DNA of 64,000 nucleotides, from contig NZ_CP019966.1 in NCBI RefSeq assembly GCF_003031265.1, positions 1,736,001 through 1,800,000 on the forward strand, read 5' to 3'. A model generated the notes under the pieces. It was not told the origin of the DNA and made no database searches. It saw only the letters and a program-made list of their open reading frames with translations. Origin of the DNA: Rhodopseudomonas palustris (GTDB taxonomy: Bacteria > Pseudomonadota > Alphaproteobacteria > Rhizobiales > Xanthobacteraceae). Shown in pieces: positions 46,250-56,262 of this stretch (positions are counted from its first letter, which is position 1; each line of letters begins with the position of its first letter). Position numbers and translations under genes: made by a program.

Positions 46250-49162
46250 TTACAACGCGGTGCGGCGCAGGCGGAGCGCGTTGCCGATCACGCTGACCGA
46301 CGACAGCGACATCGCGGCAGCGGCGATAATCGGCGACAGCAGCAGGCCGAAGCTCGGATACAGGATGCCGGCCGCGATCGGAATGCCGGCCGAGTTGTAC
46401 ACAAAGGCGAAGAACAGATTCTGCCGGATGTTGCGCATCGTCGCTTGCGACAAGTTGCGGGCGCGAACGATGCCGCCGAGATCGCCCTTGAGCAGCGTGA
46501 CGCCGGCGCTTTCCATCGCCACGTCGGTCCCGGTTCCCATCGCGATGCCGACATCCGCGGCAGCCAGCGCCGGGGCGTCGTTGACGCCGTCGCCGGCCAT
46601 CGCCACCACGCGGCCCTGCTGCCGCAGCTTCTCGACCACTGCGCTCTTCTGATCCGGCAGCACCTCGGCCTCGACGTCGGCGATACCGAGCTTGCGGGCG
46701 ACCGCGTTTGCGGTGACGCGGTTGTCGCCGGTCAGCATGATCACCTTGATGCCGTCGGCCGCGAGCGCCGTCAGGGCCGCGGGCGTCGAGGGTTTCACAG
46801 CGTCGGCGATGGCGAACAGCCCGGCGAGGCGGCCGTCGATCGCGACATGCACCACGGTGTCGCCGTCGCCGCGCAACTGCTCGGTCTTGGCCGCGAGCGA
46901 AGCCGTGTCGATGCCGAGCGAGGCGAGATACGCCGGGTTGCCGATCACTACCGTCCGGCCTGCGACCGTGCCGGTCGCGCCTTTACCAGTGGGGGCGTCG
47001 AAACCGGTGACGTCGGCGAGATCGAGGTTGCGCTGCTTGGCGGCGCGGACGATGGCGTCGGCGAGCGGATGCTCACTGGCGCGCTCGACGCTGGCGGCAA
47101 GCCGCAAGAGCTCGGCTTCATCTGTTCCGTCCGCGGTTACGATCGCCACCACGCTCGGCCGGCCTTCGGTGAGCGTGCCGGTCTTGTCGATCACCAGGGT
47201 GTCGATCTTCTCCATCCGCTCCAGCGCTTCGGCGTTGCGGATCAGCACACCGGCCTGCGCGCCGCGACCGACGCCGACCATGATCGACATCGGGGTCGCG
47301 AGGCCGAGCGCGCACGGGCAGGCGATGATCAGCACGCTGACGGCGGCGACCAACGCAAAGGTCAGTCGCGGTTCCGGACCAAAGGTGGCCCAGGCCGCAA
47401 AGGCGACGATGGCGGCGAGCAGCACCGCCGGCACGAACCAGCCGGCGACCAGATCGGCGACGCGCTGGATCGGCGCGCGCGAGCGCTGGGCCTGCGCCAC
47501 CATCTGCACGATGCGCGACAGCATGGTGTCGCGGCCGACCTGATCGGCGCGCATCACGAAGCCGCCGGATTGATTCAGCGTACCCGCCACCACCTTGCCG
47601 CCGGTCTCACGGCTCACCGGCATCGACTCGCCGGTGACCAGCGACTCATCCAGCGTGCCGCGGCCTTCGATAATGGTGCCGTCGACCGGCACCTTCTCGC
47701 CGGGACGCACACGCAGCCTGTCGCCGACGCTGAGACTATCGATCTCGACCTCGTGCTCGCGGCCATCGGCTTCGATCTTGCGGGCTGTCTTCGGCGCGAG
47801 CCCGAGCAGCGCCTTGATGGCGCCGGAGGTGGCTTCACGGGCGCGCAGTTCGAGTACCTGTCCGAGCAGGACCAGAACGGTGATCACGGCGGCGGCTTCG
47901 AAATACACCGGAACGGTGCCGCCATGGCCGCGGAAGGCGGGCGGGAATAGCTGCGGCGCGACGGTCGCCACCAGGCTGTAGACGTACGCGACGCCGGTGC
48001 CCATCGCGACCAGGGTGAACATATTGAGGTTGCGCGTCACCACCGACTGCCAGCCGCGCACGAAGAACGGCCAGCCGGCCCACAGCACGACAGGCGTCGC
48101 CGAGACGAGCTGAATCCAGTTCGACAGCGCCGGATCGATCAGGCCGTGGCCGCCGACGAGATGACCACCCATCTCGAGCACAACAGCCGGCAACGCCAGC
48201 ACCAGGCCGAACCAGAACCGGCGCGTCATGTCGACGAGCTCGGGGTTCGGTGCGTCATCGAGCGACACCAGCTCCGGCTCGAGCGCCATGCCGCAGATCG
48301 GGCAGGTGCCCGGGCCGACTTGGCGGATCTGCGGATCCATCGGGCAGGTGTAGATCGTGCCTTCCGGCACGTCGGCGGCCGGCTTGGCTTTGCTCTTGTC
48401 CAGATACGACACCGGGTCGGCGGCGAACTTGGTTTGGCAGGCTTCGCGGCAGAAGTGATAGGTCGTGCCCTTGTAGGCAAAGTGATGCTTGCTGGTGGCG
48501 GGATCGACCTTCATGCCGCACACCGGGTCGATCACCTTGCCGTCGTCAGCGGAGGCGCTGTGATGATGGTCGGCGTGGTCGTGCGCACCGCCGCAACAGG
48601 ACGAACTGGCCGCCTTGGCCAGATAGCGCTGCGGATCGGCCGCGAACTTCGTCCGGCAGCCGCCGCAGCAGAAGTGATAGGTGGTGCCGTCGTGTTCGAA
48701 GCTGTGCTTACTGGTGGCGACATCGACGGTCATGCCGCAGACCGGATCGATTGCTTTCGCTTCAGGCGCTGGGTGATGATGGGCGTGGTCGCCACCGCCG
48801 CAGCATGAGGACTTCGCCGGCAGATCCGTCAGCTGATGCAGCTTCGGGGCTGCCTTCGGCGGCAGCGTGAAGGGCTGGGCGGCCTTTGCCAGCACGCCGG
48901 CGGGATCGGCCGCGAAAGTGTCGCGGCAGCCGCCACAGCAGAAATAGTAGGTCTGGCCGTCGTGATCGAAGCGATGCTGCGCGGTCGCGGTGTCGACGGT
49001 CATACCGCACACCGGGTCGGTCGCCGTTGTCGTGGCGGGCGCCGATGCGCTCGCTGGTCCGCCGCAGCAGGACGAGGTTGCGGGCGCATTCGCCCCTGCA
49101 GAACCGCAGCAGCCCGTGTTCTTGACAGAGGCGTCTTGCCCCGCATGCTCCGCGTCGCGCAT
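46250..49162 (-). CDS. Copper-type P1B ATPase with three N-terminal YHS domains
   Basis: A 970-residue ATPase. The N-terminus has four Cys-Cys motifs ([43 protein letters not shown]) separating three YHS domains (about 49-88, 139-182 and 211-255), each with DPVCGM and a Cys pattern CCGGC or CREAC, then a heavy-metal binding YTCPMD/CPICGM segment (271-296). The ATPase core has the CPC motif ([11 protein letters not shown]), [19 protein letters not shown], and YN and MxxSS in the last helices, which fits P1B-1 Cu+ pumps. It is divergent from a CsoR-type repressor. ATG 49162 is chosen, though longer frames are open. Confidence 0.9.
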   Translation of the reverse strand: MRDAEHAGQDASVKNTGCCGSAGANAPATSSCCGGPASASAPATTTATDPVCGMTVDTATAQHRFDHDGQTYYFCCGGCRDTFAADPAGVLAKAAQPFTLPPKAAPKLHQLTDLPAKSSCCGGGDHAHHHPAPEAKAIDPVCGMTVDVATSKHSFEHDGTTYHFCCGGCRTKFAADPQRYLAKAASSSCCGGAHDHADHHHSASADDGKVIDPVCGMKVDPATSKHHFAYKGTTYHFCREACQTKFAADPVSYLDKSKAKPAADVPEGTIYTCPMDPQIRQVGPGTCPICGMALEPELVSLDDAPNPELVDMTRRFWFGLVLALPAVVLEMGGHLVGGHGLIDPALSNWIQLVSATPVVLWAGWPFFVRGWQSVVTRNLNMFTLVAMGTGVAYVYSLVATVAPQLFPPAFRGHGGTVPVYFEAAAVITVLVLLGQVLELRAREATSGAIKALLGLAPKTARKIEADGREHEVEIDSLSVGDRLRVRPGEKVPVDGTIIEGRGTLDESLVTGESMPVSRETGGKVVAGTLNQSGGFVMRADQVGRDTMLSRIVQMVAQAQRSRAPIQRVADLVAGWFVPAVLLAAIVAFAAWATFGPEPRLTFALVAAVSVLIIACPCALGLATPMSIMVGVGRGAQAGVLIRNAEALERMEKIDTLVIDKTGTLTEGRPSVVAIVTADGTDEAELLRLAASVERASEHPLADAIVRAAKQRNLDLADVTGFDAPTGKGATGTVAGRTVVIGNPAYLASLGIDTASLAAKTEQLRGDGDTVVHVAIDGRLAGLFAIADAVKPSTPAALTALAADGIKVIMLTGDNRVTANAVARKLGIADVEAEVLPDQKSAVVEKLRQQGRVVAMAGDGVNDAPALAAADVGIAMGTGTDVAMESAGVTLLKGDLGGIVRARNLSQATMRNIRQNLFFAFVYNSAGIPIAAGILYPSFGLLLSPIIAAAAMSLSSVSVIGNALRLRRTAL

Positions 49163-49187
49163 TGCGTCACCCTGGCGCTTGTAACCC

Positions 49188-49204
49188 ATACCGTGTAGGG
49201 GTAT
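49188..49204. promoter_or_regulatory. Putative CsoR operator between the copper ATPase and repressor genes
   Basis: ATACC-N5-GGGGTAT is an imperfect palindrome with the G-tract typical of CsoR-family operators. It lies in the 51-base gap between the divergent starts, so it could control both genes. Confidence 0.65.
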
Positions 49205-49213
49205 ATATCCGAC

Positions 49214-49489
49214 ATGCACAAAGACATCAAGGCGTCGTGCCAAAAACGGCTGGGGCGGATCGAAGGGCAGGTGCGCGGCATCTCCAAGATGGTGGAGGAG
49301 GGGCGCTACTGCATCGACATCGTCACCCAGATCTCAGCGGTCCGCGCCGCGTTGCGCCGGGTGGAGGAGGAAGTGCTGAAGGATCACGTCGCGCATTGCG
49401 TCGAGCACGCGATCGCCAGCGGTGACAAAGCCGATCAGCGCCAGAAGATCGCGGAACTGATGGATGTGATCCAGCGCTCCGGCCGCTGA
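49214..49489 (+). CDS. csoR: CsoR/RcnR-family metal-sensing transcriptional repressor
   Basis: A 91-residue, all-helical DUF156 protein. Metal ligands fit the CsoR pattern: Cys in [10 protein letters not shown], His in LKDHVAHC and Cys four residues later (C-H-C). The N-terminal [19 protein letters not shown] stretch is conserved in the family. It should release DNA on Cu(I) binding and derepress the divergent ATPase gene. RcnR/FrmR types are alternatives but their ligand sets differ. Confidence 0.85.
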   Translation: MHKDIKASCQKRLGRIEGQVRGISKMVEEGRYCIDIVTQISAVRAALRRVEEEVLKDHVAHCVEHAIASGDKADQRQKIAELMDVIQRSGR

Positions 49490-49519
49490 ACCGGATGAGT
49501 GAGTCGGCGAGGTCTGCGC

Positions 49520-50203
49520 TCAGCGACGTTGCGCGGTGGTCGTCGTCGATGTCCCGAATAGCGAGGTCTTCACCGCGCTGAAGCCGGCGGAGAGCTGAGT
49601 CAGACCGCAGGACAACGGATCATTGCTGCCGCAGGCGTAGCGCTGCGGCTCCGTCGCGCGTCTGCGCTCGGCGCGCTTCTTCTCAGCGCGAGGTCGGGTC
49701 TTGTCAGCGGCGGCACGGGGCTTGTCAGCTGCAGAGCGCGGCTTATCAGCAACAACGCGGGGCTTCGGCAGTGGGGGCGGTGGCTCGGCGGCCGTCGCCT
49801 GTTGCTGCAGGGCGGCGAGCTGCTGTTGTTTGGCGGTGAACGCCGCCACGATCATCTGCCGCCGGCGCTCGTCGAGGAACGCGGTGTACTCCTCGTCGAT
49901 CTTCCGTAGCTCGGCGGCCGTCGGATTCGGGCCGGCGATATCGAAGCTGCGGTTCTGCATGAAGTCGAAATAGGTGTAGCCGCCGCCGGGTTTGCGCCGG
50001 CCGGCGAACTTGGCGTCGCACTGAGTTTGCAGCGCCGCCTTGGTGTCCTGGGTGGCCGCCTTGGTCTCGCCCTTGGCGATGCAGTCCTCGTAATCGACCG
50101 GCTCTTTGTTCGGCCACCACTGCGCCTGAGCACGCGTCGCCGGTGCCGCGATCCCGATCAGGATCGCGAGCTGAAGCACTCCGAGATGGCTTACTCCGGT
50201 CAT
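49520..50203 (-). CDS. Hypothetical secreted protein with Ala/Lys/Arg repeat
   Basis: A 227-residue protein with a signal peptide (cleavage near AQA, residue 27). The mature part starts WWPNKEPVDYEDCIAKGE and has a helical, Gln-rich middle, then a repeated ADKPR unit (about residues 152-175), and a C-terminal segment with CGSNDPLSCG. It is likely periplasmic or envelope-associated. No family is recognised. Confidence 0.65.
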   Translation of the reverse strand: MTGVSHLGVLQLAILIGIAAPATRAQAQWWPNKEPVDYEDCIAKGETKAATQDTKAALQTQCDAKFAGRRKPGGGYTYFDFMQNRSFDIAGPNPTAAELRKIDEEYTAFLDERRRQMIVAAFTAKQQQLAALQQQATAAEPPPPLPKPRVVADKPRSAADKPRAAADKTRPRAEKKRAERRRATEPQRYACGSNDPLSCGLTQLSAGFSAVKTSLFGTSTTTTAQRR

Positions 50204-50309
50204 ACCTGTCCCGCGGCTAGGGTAGCGGCGTATTATTCCGGATTCCGCCGGGGACGAGGCGGTTTGTCAAGGCACCGGGGCGGTACTGAGCGCTGAATAC
50301 ACGTGCAAA

Positions 50310-51161
50310 TTAACTCACATGAAACTCGACATTGACCTGGCCGGAGCCGCTGGAAGGGAAATAATCGCATAATGGCTCGGCTTCGCCGGTGTAATCGTCC
50401 CACCCGAGTGCCGCGAACAGCATCACCGTGTCGGCCATGCCACCTTCGCCATTGCATTTCACTGCGTAGTCCGGAAGCATCGCGGTGAATTCTCGGTAGC
50501 GCCGCTCCTGCCAGAGCTGCAGGACCCGCAGGTCGACCTGACGGTTGAACTCACTGGCGATGGTAGTCCAGGCATCGGGGCCGAGATCCTTGTTCGGCCA
50601 CAGCCGATGCGACAGCGAGCCCGAAGCAAGTATCGCTACGCGTTCGTCGGAGGCATCGATCGCGCGGCGGGTTGCTTCACCGAGCGCGCGGCTCTCCTCG
50701 ATCGAGGTGAACAGTGGCGAAGCGATCGAAACGACCTTCGCCCAGCCGTCGGGATTGAGATAGTGCATCGGCACGATGGTGCCGTATTCGAGCCCGAGCG
50801 TCGGTACCTGATGCGCCAGGACTTTCAGTCCGCGGCTCTGTGCCTCGACGGCGATCGCCTGCGCTAAGGCCGGATCGCCCGGCAGGTCGTAGCGCAGGTC
50901 CTGGATCATGTGCGGCGCTTCGTGACTGGTAAACGAGCCACGGTGCTGCGTATTGGCATTGATGTGGTAGCCGAAGTTCGACAGCCAATGCGTGTCGAAC
51001 ACCACGAAGGTTGTGACCTCGCGCTCCTTTGCGCGACGGCCAAGTTCGCGAAGCGCCGCGACGGCACCGGCTCGTGCCTGCCGCAGCGGACTGTCGGAGG
51101 CCTCCGACAGCATCAGTGAGGGAACGTGACTGACCTTGGCCGCCAGCACCAGCTTGCCCAT
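50310..51161 (-). CDS. hpaD: 3,4-dihydroxyphenylacetate 2,3-dioxygenase-like extradiol dioxygenase
   Basis: A 283-residue class III (LigB-type) extradiol dioxygenase. Iron ligands appear as His in AAKVSHVPSLML and His in VVFDTHWLSNFG; the third ligand (Glu) is expected near KCNGEGGMADT. It would cleave the ring of homoprotocatechuate or a similar catechol. No other hpa/hpc genes are near, so the substrate is uncertain. It follows a VOC-family gene by 26 bases, probably in one operon. Confidence 0.8.
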   Translation of the reverse strand: MGKLVLAAKVSHVPSLMLSEASDSPLRQARAGAVAALRELGRRAKEREVTTFVVFDTHWLSNFGYHINANTQHRGSFTSHEAPHMIQDLRYDLPGDPALAQAIAVEAQSRGLKVLAHQVPTLGLEYGTIVPMHYLNPDGWAKVVSIASPLFTSIEESRALGEATRRAIDASDERVAILASGSLSHRLWPNKDLGPDAWTTIASEFNRQVDLRVLQLWQERRYREFTAMLPDYAVKCNGEGGMADTVMLFAALGWDDYTGEAEPLCDYFPSSGSGQVNVEFHVS

Positions 51162-51187
51162 CGTGCAACTCCCGAGTCGTGCTGGTG

Positions 51188-51730
51188 CTATTCGACGTCG
51201 GCGAATTCTTTCTGGTGCAGCCACGCTGTGTGGCGCGGCGGCTTCTTGGTCACCGCCCATTCGTCGACCATCGCGTGGGCGACACTCTTCATCTGGGAGA
51301 GTTGCTCCGGCGTTGCGGTCCAGGCGGCGACCTCGAGCCGGTGGCCGCTCGGATCTCGGAAGTAGATCGACTTGAAGATGGTGTGATCGGTTGGGCCGAC
51401 CACGTCGAGACCTTCGGCTTCGGCGCGCTGCTTCGCCGCCATCAGCCCATCGACGTCATTGACCTGAAAGGCGATGTGCTGGACCCAGTCTGGCGTGTTC
51501 GGATCGCGGCCAATCGGCGGCGAGTTCGGCAGTTCGAAGAACGCCAGGATGTTGCCGGCGCCGGCATCGAGGAAGATGTGCATGTAGGGATCGGGCGCCT
51601 TGGTCGACGGCACCTTGTCCTCGGCGATCGCGCCGATCAGCTCCATCCCCATCACCCGCCCGTAGAACGCCACGGTTTCCTTGGCGTCCTTGCAGCGATA
51701 GGCGACGTGATGGATCTGCTGGATTTGCAT
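51188..51730 (-). CDS. VOC-family (glyoxalase/extradiol dioxygenase-like) protein
   Basis: A 180-residue protein of the vicinal oxygen chelate fold: QIQQIHHVAYRCKDAKETVA, FYGRVMGMELIG, HIAFQVNDVDGL and SIYFRDPSGHRLEVAAWT. The His and Glu ligands of a metal site are in place. It may be a lyase or a dioxygenase-related partner of the downstream extradiol enzyme. Upstream are an 8-bp perfect inverted repeat and a FixK-type box. Confidence 0.8.
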   Translation of the reverse strand: MQIQQIHHVAYRCKDAKETVAFYGRVMGMELIGAIAEDKVPSTKAPDPYMHIFLDAGAGNILAFFELPNSPPIGRDPNTPDWVQHIAFQVNDVDGLMAAKQRAEAEGLDVVGPTDHTIFKSIYFRDPSGHRLEVAAWTATPEQLSQMKSVAHAMVDEWAVTKKPPRHTAWLHQKEFADVE

Positions 51731-51755
51731 GATGTCCTCCCGATTGTTTTGTGCA

Positions 51756-51776
51756 TTTGATCCGCATTGGATCAAA
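51756..51776. promoter_or_regulatory. Palindromic operator upstream of the VOC gene
   Basis: TTTGATCC and GGATCAAA face each other across GCATT, 26 bases upstream of the reverse start codon. The spacing suggests a dimeric repressor site near the promoter or 5' leader. Confidence 0.55.
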
Positions 51777-51792
51777 CCAGCCTGTCGGGAGG

Positions 51793-51806
51793 TTGACGTG
51801 GATCAA
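51793..51806. promoter_or_regulatory. FixK/FNR-type box upstream of the VOC gene
   Basis: TTGAC-GTGG-ATCAA is one base from the perfect TTGAT-N4-ATCAA. It lies about 70 bases upstream of the start codon. Confidence 0.5.
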
Positions 51807-51886
51807 CGATCCAGCCGCCGGCGTAACAGACGCCGGCCGGCGAGCTTGGCGTCGGCAGGGAGCCGGCGCGAGACAGTCAGGAGGGA

Positions 51887-52189
51887 TCAGGCGGCGCGGT
51901 TATCTGCCAGCACCGACTCGGCGTGCTCGATATGTTCGAGCTCCGAGAGCTTGGTGGAAGTCTTGCCCCGGCAAGACCACGAGATCTGCGCTTCGTCACC
52001 GTTGATCGACAGGATGATGCCGGTGGCGCCGCCCTGGGTGGTGACTTCGTCGCCGACAGAGAACGTTTCGTTGGCGAGTGCGGCTTCCAACGCGGCACGG
52101 AGGCAGAACAATTCGTTGCCGTTGGCGGCGCGGAATGCGGCGGCGGCCTTGGCAACCATGTCGTCGGTGACTTTGAGTTTGTGGGCCAT
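51887..52189 (-). CDS. Small hypothetical protein
   Basis: A 100-residue protein (MAHKLKVTDDMVAKAAAAFR at the start) with a short beta-rich middle (FSVGDEVTTQGGATGIILSI, then ISWSCRGKTSTKL) that looks like a small SH3-like or YodC-type barrel. Cytoplasmic by composition. A small domain with this VGDxVxxxGG pattern is found in many proteobacterial hypotheticals. Function unknown. Confidence 0.6.
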   Translation of the reverse strand: MAHKLKVTDDMVAKAAAAFRAANGNELFCLRAALEAALANETFSVGDEVTTQGGATGIILSINGDEAQISWSCRGKTSTKLSELEHIEHAESVLADNRAA

Positions 52190-52393
52190 TGCACGTACCT
52201 CGATTGGTTCGATCGTGGAGGGCTGCGACGTTGCCGACCCGCACGGGAAGAACCACGCGGCGATTAGGCTGCTAGATGTGGTATTTTCCGTTAAAGATGC
52301 AGCTCCGTAAGGATACTGATGACTGCTAGAATTACCGTCGGCGGTAATAATCCACCCAACTGCGAATTTGCAATTGAGCTGCATCAAAACGAC

Positions 52394-52419
52394 AAACGCG
52401 CGCCGAGGCGCGCGTTTTC
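52394..52419 (-). terminator. Terminator of the bchE-bchJ-hemN operon
   Basis: AAACGCGCGCC pairs with GGCGCGCGTTTT around GA; on the reverse strand it lies 26 bases after the hemN stop and runs into a TTT stretch. Confidence 0.75.
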
Positions 52420-52444
52420 GCGTTTGGTAAAATTGTAAGGTCGG

Positions 52445-53794
52445 TCAGACCGCGATCGAGTGCCGGACCGATGAGTTGCGCAGGTAGGTGTCGAACACCG
52501 ACGCCACCACGCGCGACAGCCGGACGCCTTCCGGCGTCAGCGTCACTTTGCTGCCATTGCACACCACGGCGCCGTCGCGCTGCAGTTCGGCGAGCGACTC
52601 CTGCTCCGGTGCGTACCAGTCATCGGCACAGCCGAACGCCTTGCCGGCGGCTGCGAGATCGACCTTGCCGTCGCACATGATGCGTTCGATCACGTGGGCG
52701 CGGAGATTGTCCTGCTGGGTCAGGGCGTGACCACGCGCCACCGGAATCTTGCCGGCTTCGACCGCGCGCGCCCAGGCGCCGGTCTCGCTGATGTTCTGCA
52801 CGTAGCCGCTCGGGGTGCGGCCGATCGAGGTGGCGCCGAGCCCGATCAGGGTCTGCGCCGCATCGGCGGTGTAGCCCTGGAAGTTGCGGTGCAGCTCGCC
52901 GGTCTTGGCGGCAACCGCCAGCGAGTCGCCCGGCAGAGCGAAGTGGTCGATGCCGATGCGGACGTAGCCGCCCTTGACCAGCGCTTCCGCAGCGGTGTCC
53001 GCCTGGGTCGCGCGCAGCTCCGGCTTCGGCAGCGACTCGTCCGGAATCATCCGCTGGTTCTTGGCGACCCACGGCACGTGGGCGTAGCCGAACAGCGCGA
53101 CCCGGTCGGGCTTCATCTCGACGCACTGTTCGACGGTGCGGCGCAGGTCTTCGGCGGTCTGATAGGGCAGGCCATAGATTAGGTCGAAATTGATGCGTTC
53201 GACGCCGGCCGATTTGAACAGCTGCATCGCGCGCGCGACCATTTCGGGCGGCTGGACGCGGTTGATCGCTTCCTGCACCTTCGGGTCGAATTCCTGCACG
53301 CCGAAGCTGGCGCGGGTGAAGCCGAGCTCGCCGATCTTGGCGGCCATGTCTTCGGTCAGCGTACGGGGATCGCTCTCGATCGCGATTTCAGCGTCGGGCA
53401 GGAATTCGAAGCGCTCGCGCAGCAGCGTCATCAGCGCGCCGAGATCCTGCGGATCGATCACCGTCGGGGTGCCGCCGCCGAAATGCAGATGGCGCACCGG
53501 CATCGTGCCGGGCAGGGCGTCGGCGACCAGATCGATTTCGTCGATCAGGTGTTCGACGTAGTCGGCGACCGGATCGTACTTCGCAGCAAGCTTCATGTTG
53601 CAGCCGCAGTACCAGCACATCTGCTTGCAGAACGGCACGTGCAGATACAGCGAGACCGGTTCGTCGGTATCGAGCTGAGCAAGCCAGCCACGATAAATCG
53701 ACTCCGGGAAGTCCTTCGCGAAATGCGGCGCGGTGGGATAGCTGGTGTAGCGCGGCACCGAGCTCTTGGCGTATTTGTCGAGGGCAGACGACAT
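52445..53794 (-). CDS. hemN: Oxygen-independent coproporphyrinogen III oxidase (radical SAM)
   Basis: A 449-residue HemN. The radical-SAM CxxxCxxC motif is in VPFCKQMCWYCGCNM, preceded by the YTSYPTAPHF start typical of HemN, and the C-terminal HemN domain has the expected helical layout. It converts coproporphyrinogen III to protoporphyrinogen IX without O2. The in-frame extension upstream to 53944 overlaps the end of bchJ and is not needed; ATG 53794 is preferred. It follows bchJ by 28 bases in the bchE operon. Confidence 0.94.
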   Translation of the reverse strand: MSSALDKYAKSSVPRYTSYPTAPHFAKDFPESIYRGWLAQLDTDEPVSLYLHVPFCKQMCWYCGCNMKLAAKYDPVADYVEHLIDEIDLVADALPGTMPVRHLHFGGGTPTVIDPQDLGALMTLLRERFEFLPDAEIAIESDPRTLTEDMAAKIGELGFTRASFGVQEFDPKVQEAINRVQPPEMVARAMQLFKSAGVERINFDLIYGLPYQTAEDLRRTVEQCVEMKPDRVALFGYAHVPWVAKNQRMIPDESLPKPELRATQADTAAEALVKGGYVRIGIDHFALPGDSLAVAAKTGELHRNFQGYTADAAQTLIGLGATSIGRTPSGYVQNISETGAWARAVEAGKIPVARGHALTQQDNLRAHVIERIMCDGKVDLAAAGKAFGCADDWYAPEQESLAELQRDGAVVCNGSKVTLTPEGVRLSRVVASVFDTYLRNSSVRHSIAV

Positions 53795-53822
53795 CGTCGT
53801 GATCTCTCTGATCGCCCGCGGA

Positions 53823-54533
53823 TCAACGCGCGGAAAGGGTTTCTGATTGGCCTGCGATCGGCTCTGATCGCCTGCTGGCGTAAATGTTGGCGGCGTCGGG
53901 GATCGAGGTCCAATCCGCCACGAAGCGACAGCAATTGTCGCCATGTGCTCCGCACGCCGTCTCGGTCACTCGTGTATAGGGCGACACCAACGACTGGAAT
54001 AGCCGTTGAAATACGGAGGCGTGCCAGACGCAGACATTGTGATCGGCGTGTTCGCCAGCGCACAACGGATTAGCGGCGATCTCGAACGTCACGGTCTTGC
54101 CGGCGTGCGCGGAGAATTTGCCGGAACCCGCGAAGGTCCAGGCGTGCGCGGTGATCGCCTTGGTCAGCATCTTGGCTGCGATCGAGGCCGGCATGATCTT
54201 CAGCACCGCCTGCGCGAGCTTGGGAATCCGGTTGGCCAGAATGTAATCGCCGGTGCGCAGCCCGGCGTCGGCGAGAACCTCCGCGGCCTGCTGCTGCGGC
54301 AGCACGCGGCGCACCGCCTGATGGATCGCTGCGACCGGACGTTCGTCGACCATCGCCGACGGCGGTGCGGCGAGCCAGTCGCTCGCCGCCGCCTCGGAGA
54401 AGATCTCCTTCGCGGCCGGCTGGAGGCCGGCCGCGTCGAGCGCGTGGATCAGTTGGATGACGGCATTGGGTCCAATTTCGGACACCGCTGAATGCGTCTC
54501 CACGTCAGTGACGGGTCGCCGAACCTGCGTCAT
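53823..54533 (-). CDS. bchJ: Bacteriochlorophyll biosynthesis protein BchJ (V4R domain)
   Basis: A 236-residue protein with a C-terminal V4R domain ([17 protein letters not shown] segment: [19 protein letters not shown], then [14 protein letters not shown] with clustered Cys/His). BchJ was named as a 4-vinyl reductase; later work assigns the main reductase to other enzymes, so its exact step is unsettled. It overlaps the end of bchE by 29 bases and is followed by hemN. Confidence 0.87.
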   Translation of the reverse strand: MTQVRRPVTDVETHSAVSEIGPNAVIQLIHALDAAGLQPAAKEIFSEAAASDWLAAPPSAMVDERPVAAIHQAVRRVLPQQQAAEVLADAGLRTGDYILANRIPKLAQAVLKIMPASIAAKMLTKAITAHAWTFAGSGKFSAHAGKTVTFEIAANPLCAGEHADHNVCVWHASVFQRLFQSLVSPYTRVTETACGAHGDNCCRFVADWTSIPDAANIYASRRSEPIAGQSETLSAR

Positions 54534-56199
54534 GGGTGGTATCCGCCATGCGGCTGGTTACAGTCTTGGCGAGCGCTGCCTTGGCATCGGCTTCACTCTC
54601 TTCCATCTGCTCGGTGCCGCCGCCGCAGGCCGAGACGATGGCCATCTGCGAGGCCGCCGCCTTGCGGGAGCGGTCGGCGTTGGCTTCCCAGTCCGCCATC
54701 TGCGCGTGCGAAATCTTGCGCGTGGTATCGAACTGGAAGTCGACCTTCTTCTTCGACTGCGGACCCCAATAGCCGACGCGGCCGAGGTCGTAGAACTTGC
54801 GCTCGAAGCCGGCCTTCAGGAACGCCTTCAGACAGCCAAGCAGGTAGCGGCGCCGGCGTCCCGTTCCCGACCAGGGATACGAGAAGAACGCCTTGTACAT
54901 GTAGAACCGGCGATAGTTGTTCATAACCCGGTCGAGCAGTTCGCCGCGCTCCATCGCCGCCGGCTTCACGATCGGCGTGACGAAATTGTACTTGGCGAAG
55001 TCGAACACCTCGACCTTGTCGGACAGCTCCTTGAACAGCGGAGTGAACGGCCACGGGGTGTACATCGACCAGTTGGCGAGGTCCGGCTTCCAGTCCATCG
55101 CCATGCGGTAGGTTTCTTCCAGCGTCTCCGGGGTCTCGGAGTCGAGGCCGACGATGAACTGGGCTTCGACGACGATGCCGGCTTCGCGGAGCAGGCGGAT
55201 CGCCTTCTTGTTGTCGGAGATCTTGGTCTCTTTGTTGAACAGGTCGAGCTTGAGCTGAGCCGCCGCTTCGGTGCCGAGCGAGACGTGCATCAGGCCGGCT
55301 TCGTTGTAGAACTTCAGCAGCTGCTCGTCGCGCAGGATGTCGGTGACGCGGGTGTTGATGCCCCACTGCACCTTCTTGTTCAGGCCGCGCGCGATCAGTT
55401 CTTCGCAGAACTGGATGAACTTCTTGCGGTTGATGGTCGGCTCTTCGTCGGCCAGGATGAAGAAGCCGACGTCGTACTTCTCGACCAGCTCCTGGATCTC
55501 GTCGACCACCTTCTTCGGGTCGCGGACGCGGTAGTCGCGCCAGAACTTCCACTGCGAGCAGAACGAGCAGGTGAACGGACAGCCGCGCGCCATGTTCGGG
55601 ATCGCCACGCGGGTGTTCATCGGAATGTAGCGATACAGATTCCAGTTCAGAACGCCCCAGTCGGGCTTGATGGCATCGAGGTCCTTGACCGTCGGAGCCG
55701 CCGCGGTGGCGACGATCTGGCTCTCGCCGTTGGAGCCTTCGGTGTAGGCGAGGCCCTTGATCTCGGAGCGGTTCGCCGGCCAGTTGCCCGAGGCAACGGC
55801 GCGCGCCAGCTCGACGACGATCTCTTCGCCTTCACCGCGGACGATCACGTCGACCCACGGCGCTTCACTCAGCACCTGCTGATACATGAAGGTCGCGTGC
55901 ACGCCACCCAGCATGGTGACGATCTTCGGGTTGATCTGCTTGGCGACCTTCAGTGCTTCTTCGGCCGCGTAGATCGAGGGGGTGATCGATGTGGCGCCGA
56001 CCAGGTCGGGCTGATAGTCGGAGATGATCTTGGCGAGACCCTCATTGGAGATCTCTTCGGTCATCGCATCGACGAATTTGATGTCGGTGAAGCCGTTCGC
56101 CTTCAGCGCGCCCGCCAGATAGGGGGCCCATGCCGGCGGCCAGTGGCCGGCGATCTCCGCGCCACCGGAATGATAATTCGGGTGAATGAGAAGGATGCG
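54505..56199 (-). CDS. bchE: Anaerobic Mg-protoporphyrin IX monomethyl ester oxidative cyclase
   Basis: A 564-residue B12-binding-type radical SAM protein. The N-terminal cobalamin-binding domain runs to about 180, and the radical-SAM motif is [11 protein letters not shown]. It forms the isocyclic ring of bacteriochlorophyll without O2, taking the ring oxygen from water. The GTG at 56199 is chosen: GGGAGA is 7 bases upstream and the residues [13 protein letters not shown] follow, while ATGs further upstream would place the PpsR-type site inside the gene. The three genes bchE-bchJ-hemN form one operon for anaerobic pigment synthesis. Confidence 0.94.
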   Translation of the reverse strand, partial: RILLIHPNYHSGGAEIAGHWPPAWAPYLAGALKANGFTDIKFVDAMTEEISNEGLAKIISDYQPDLVGATSITPSIYAAEEALKVAKQINPKIVTMLGGVHATFMYQQVLSEAPWVDVIVRGEGEEIVVELARAVASGNWPANRSEIKGLAYTEGSNGESQIVATAAAPTVKDLDAIKPDWGVLNWNLYRYIPMNTRVAIPNMARGCPFTCSFCSQWKFWRDYRVRDPKKVVDEIQELVEKYDVGFFILADEEPTINRKKFIQFCEELIARGLNKKVQWGINTRVTDILRDEQLLKFYNEAGLMHVSLGTEAAAQLKLDLFNKETKISDNKKAIRLLREAGIVVEAQFIVGLDSETPETLEETYRMAMDWKPDLANWSMYTPWPFTPLFKELSDKVEVFDFAKYNFVTPIVKPAAMERGELLDRVMNNYRRFYMYKAFFSYPWSGTGRRRRYLLGCLKAFLKAGFERKFYDLGRVGYWGPQSKKKVDFQFDTTRKISHAQMADWEANADRSRKAAASQMAIVSACGGGTEQMEESEADAKAALAKTVTSRMADTTHDAGSATRH

Positions 56200-56219
56200 C
56201 ACTGACTTTCTCCCATGAT

Positions 56220-56237
56220 TGTCAAGAAACGATGACA
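56220..56237. promoter_or_regulatory. PpsR/CrtJ-type site upstream of bchE
   Basis: A perfect TGT-N12-ACA. A second site at 56245-56262 (TGT-N12-ACG, one mismatch) follows after 7 bases, the tandem arrangement known for PpsR/CrtJ-repressed photosynthesis promoters. Confidence 0.75.
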
Positions 56238-56244
56238 TGTGCGA

Positions 56245-56262
56245 TGTCAACGATTGTTGACG
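56245..56262. promoter_or_regulatory. Second PpsR-type half-site / palindrome upstream of bchE
   Basis: TGT-N12-ACG, one mismatch from TGT-N12-ACA. Its core GTCAAC-GATT-GTTGAC is a perfect palindrome. Confidence 0.6.

Noticed and set aside
46148..47950. 600-residue forward frame opposite the copper ATPase gene
   Set aside because: Antisense shadow; starts inside the hemerythrin/ATPase gap and has no motif.
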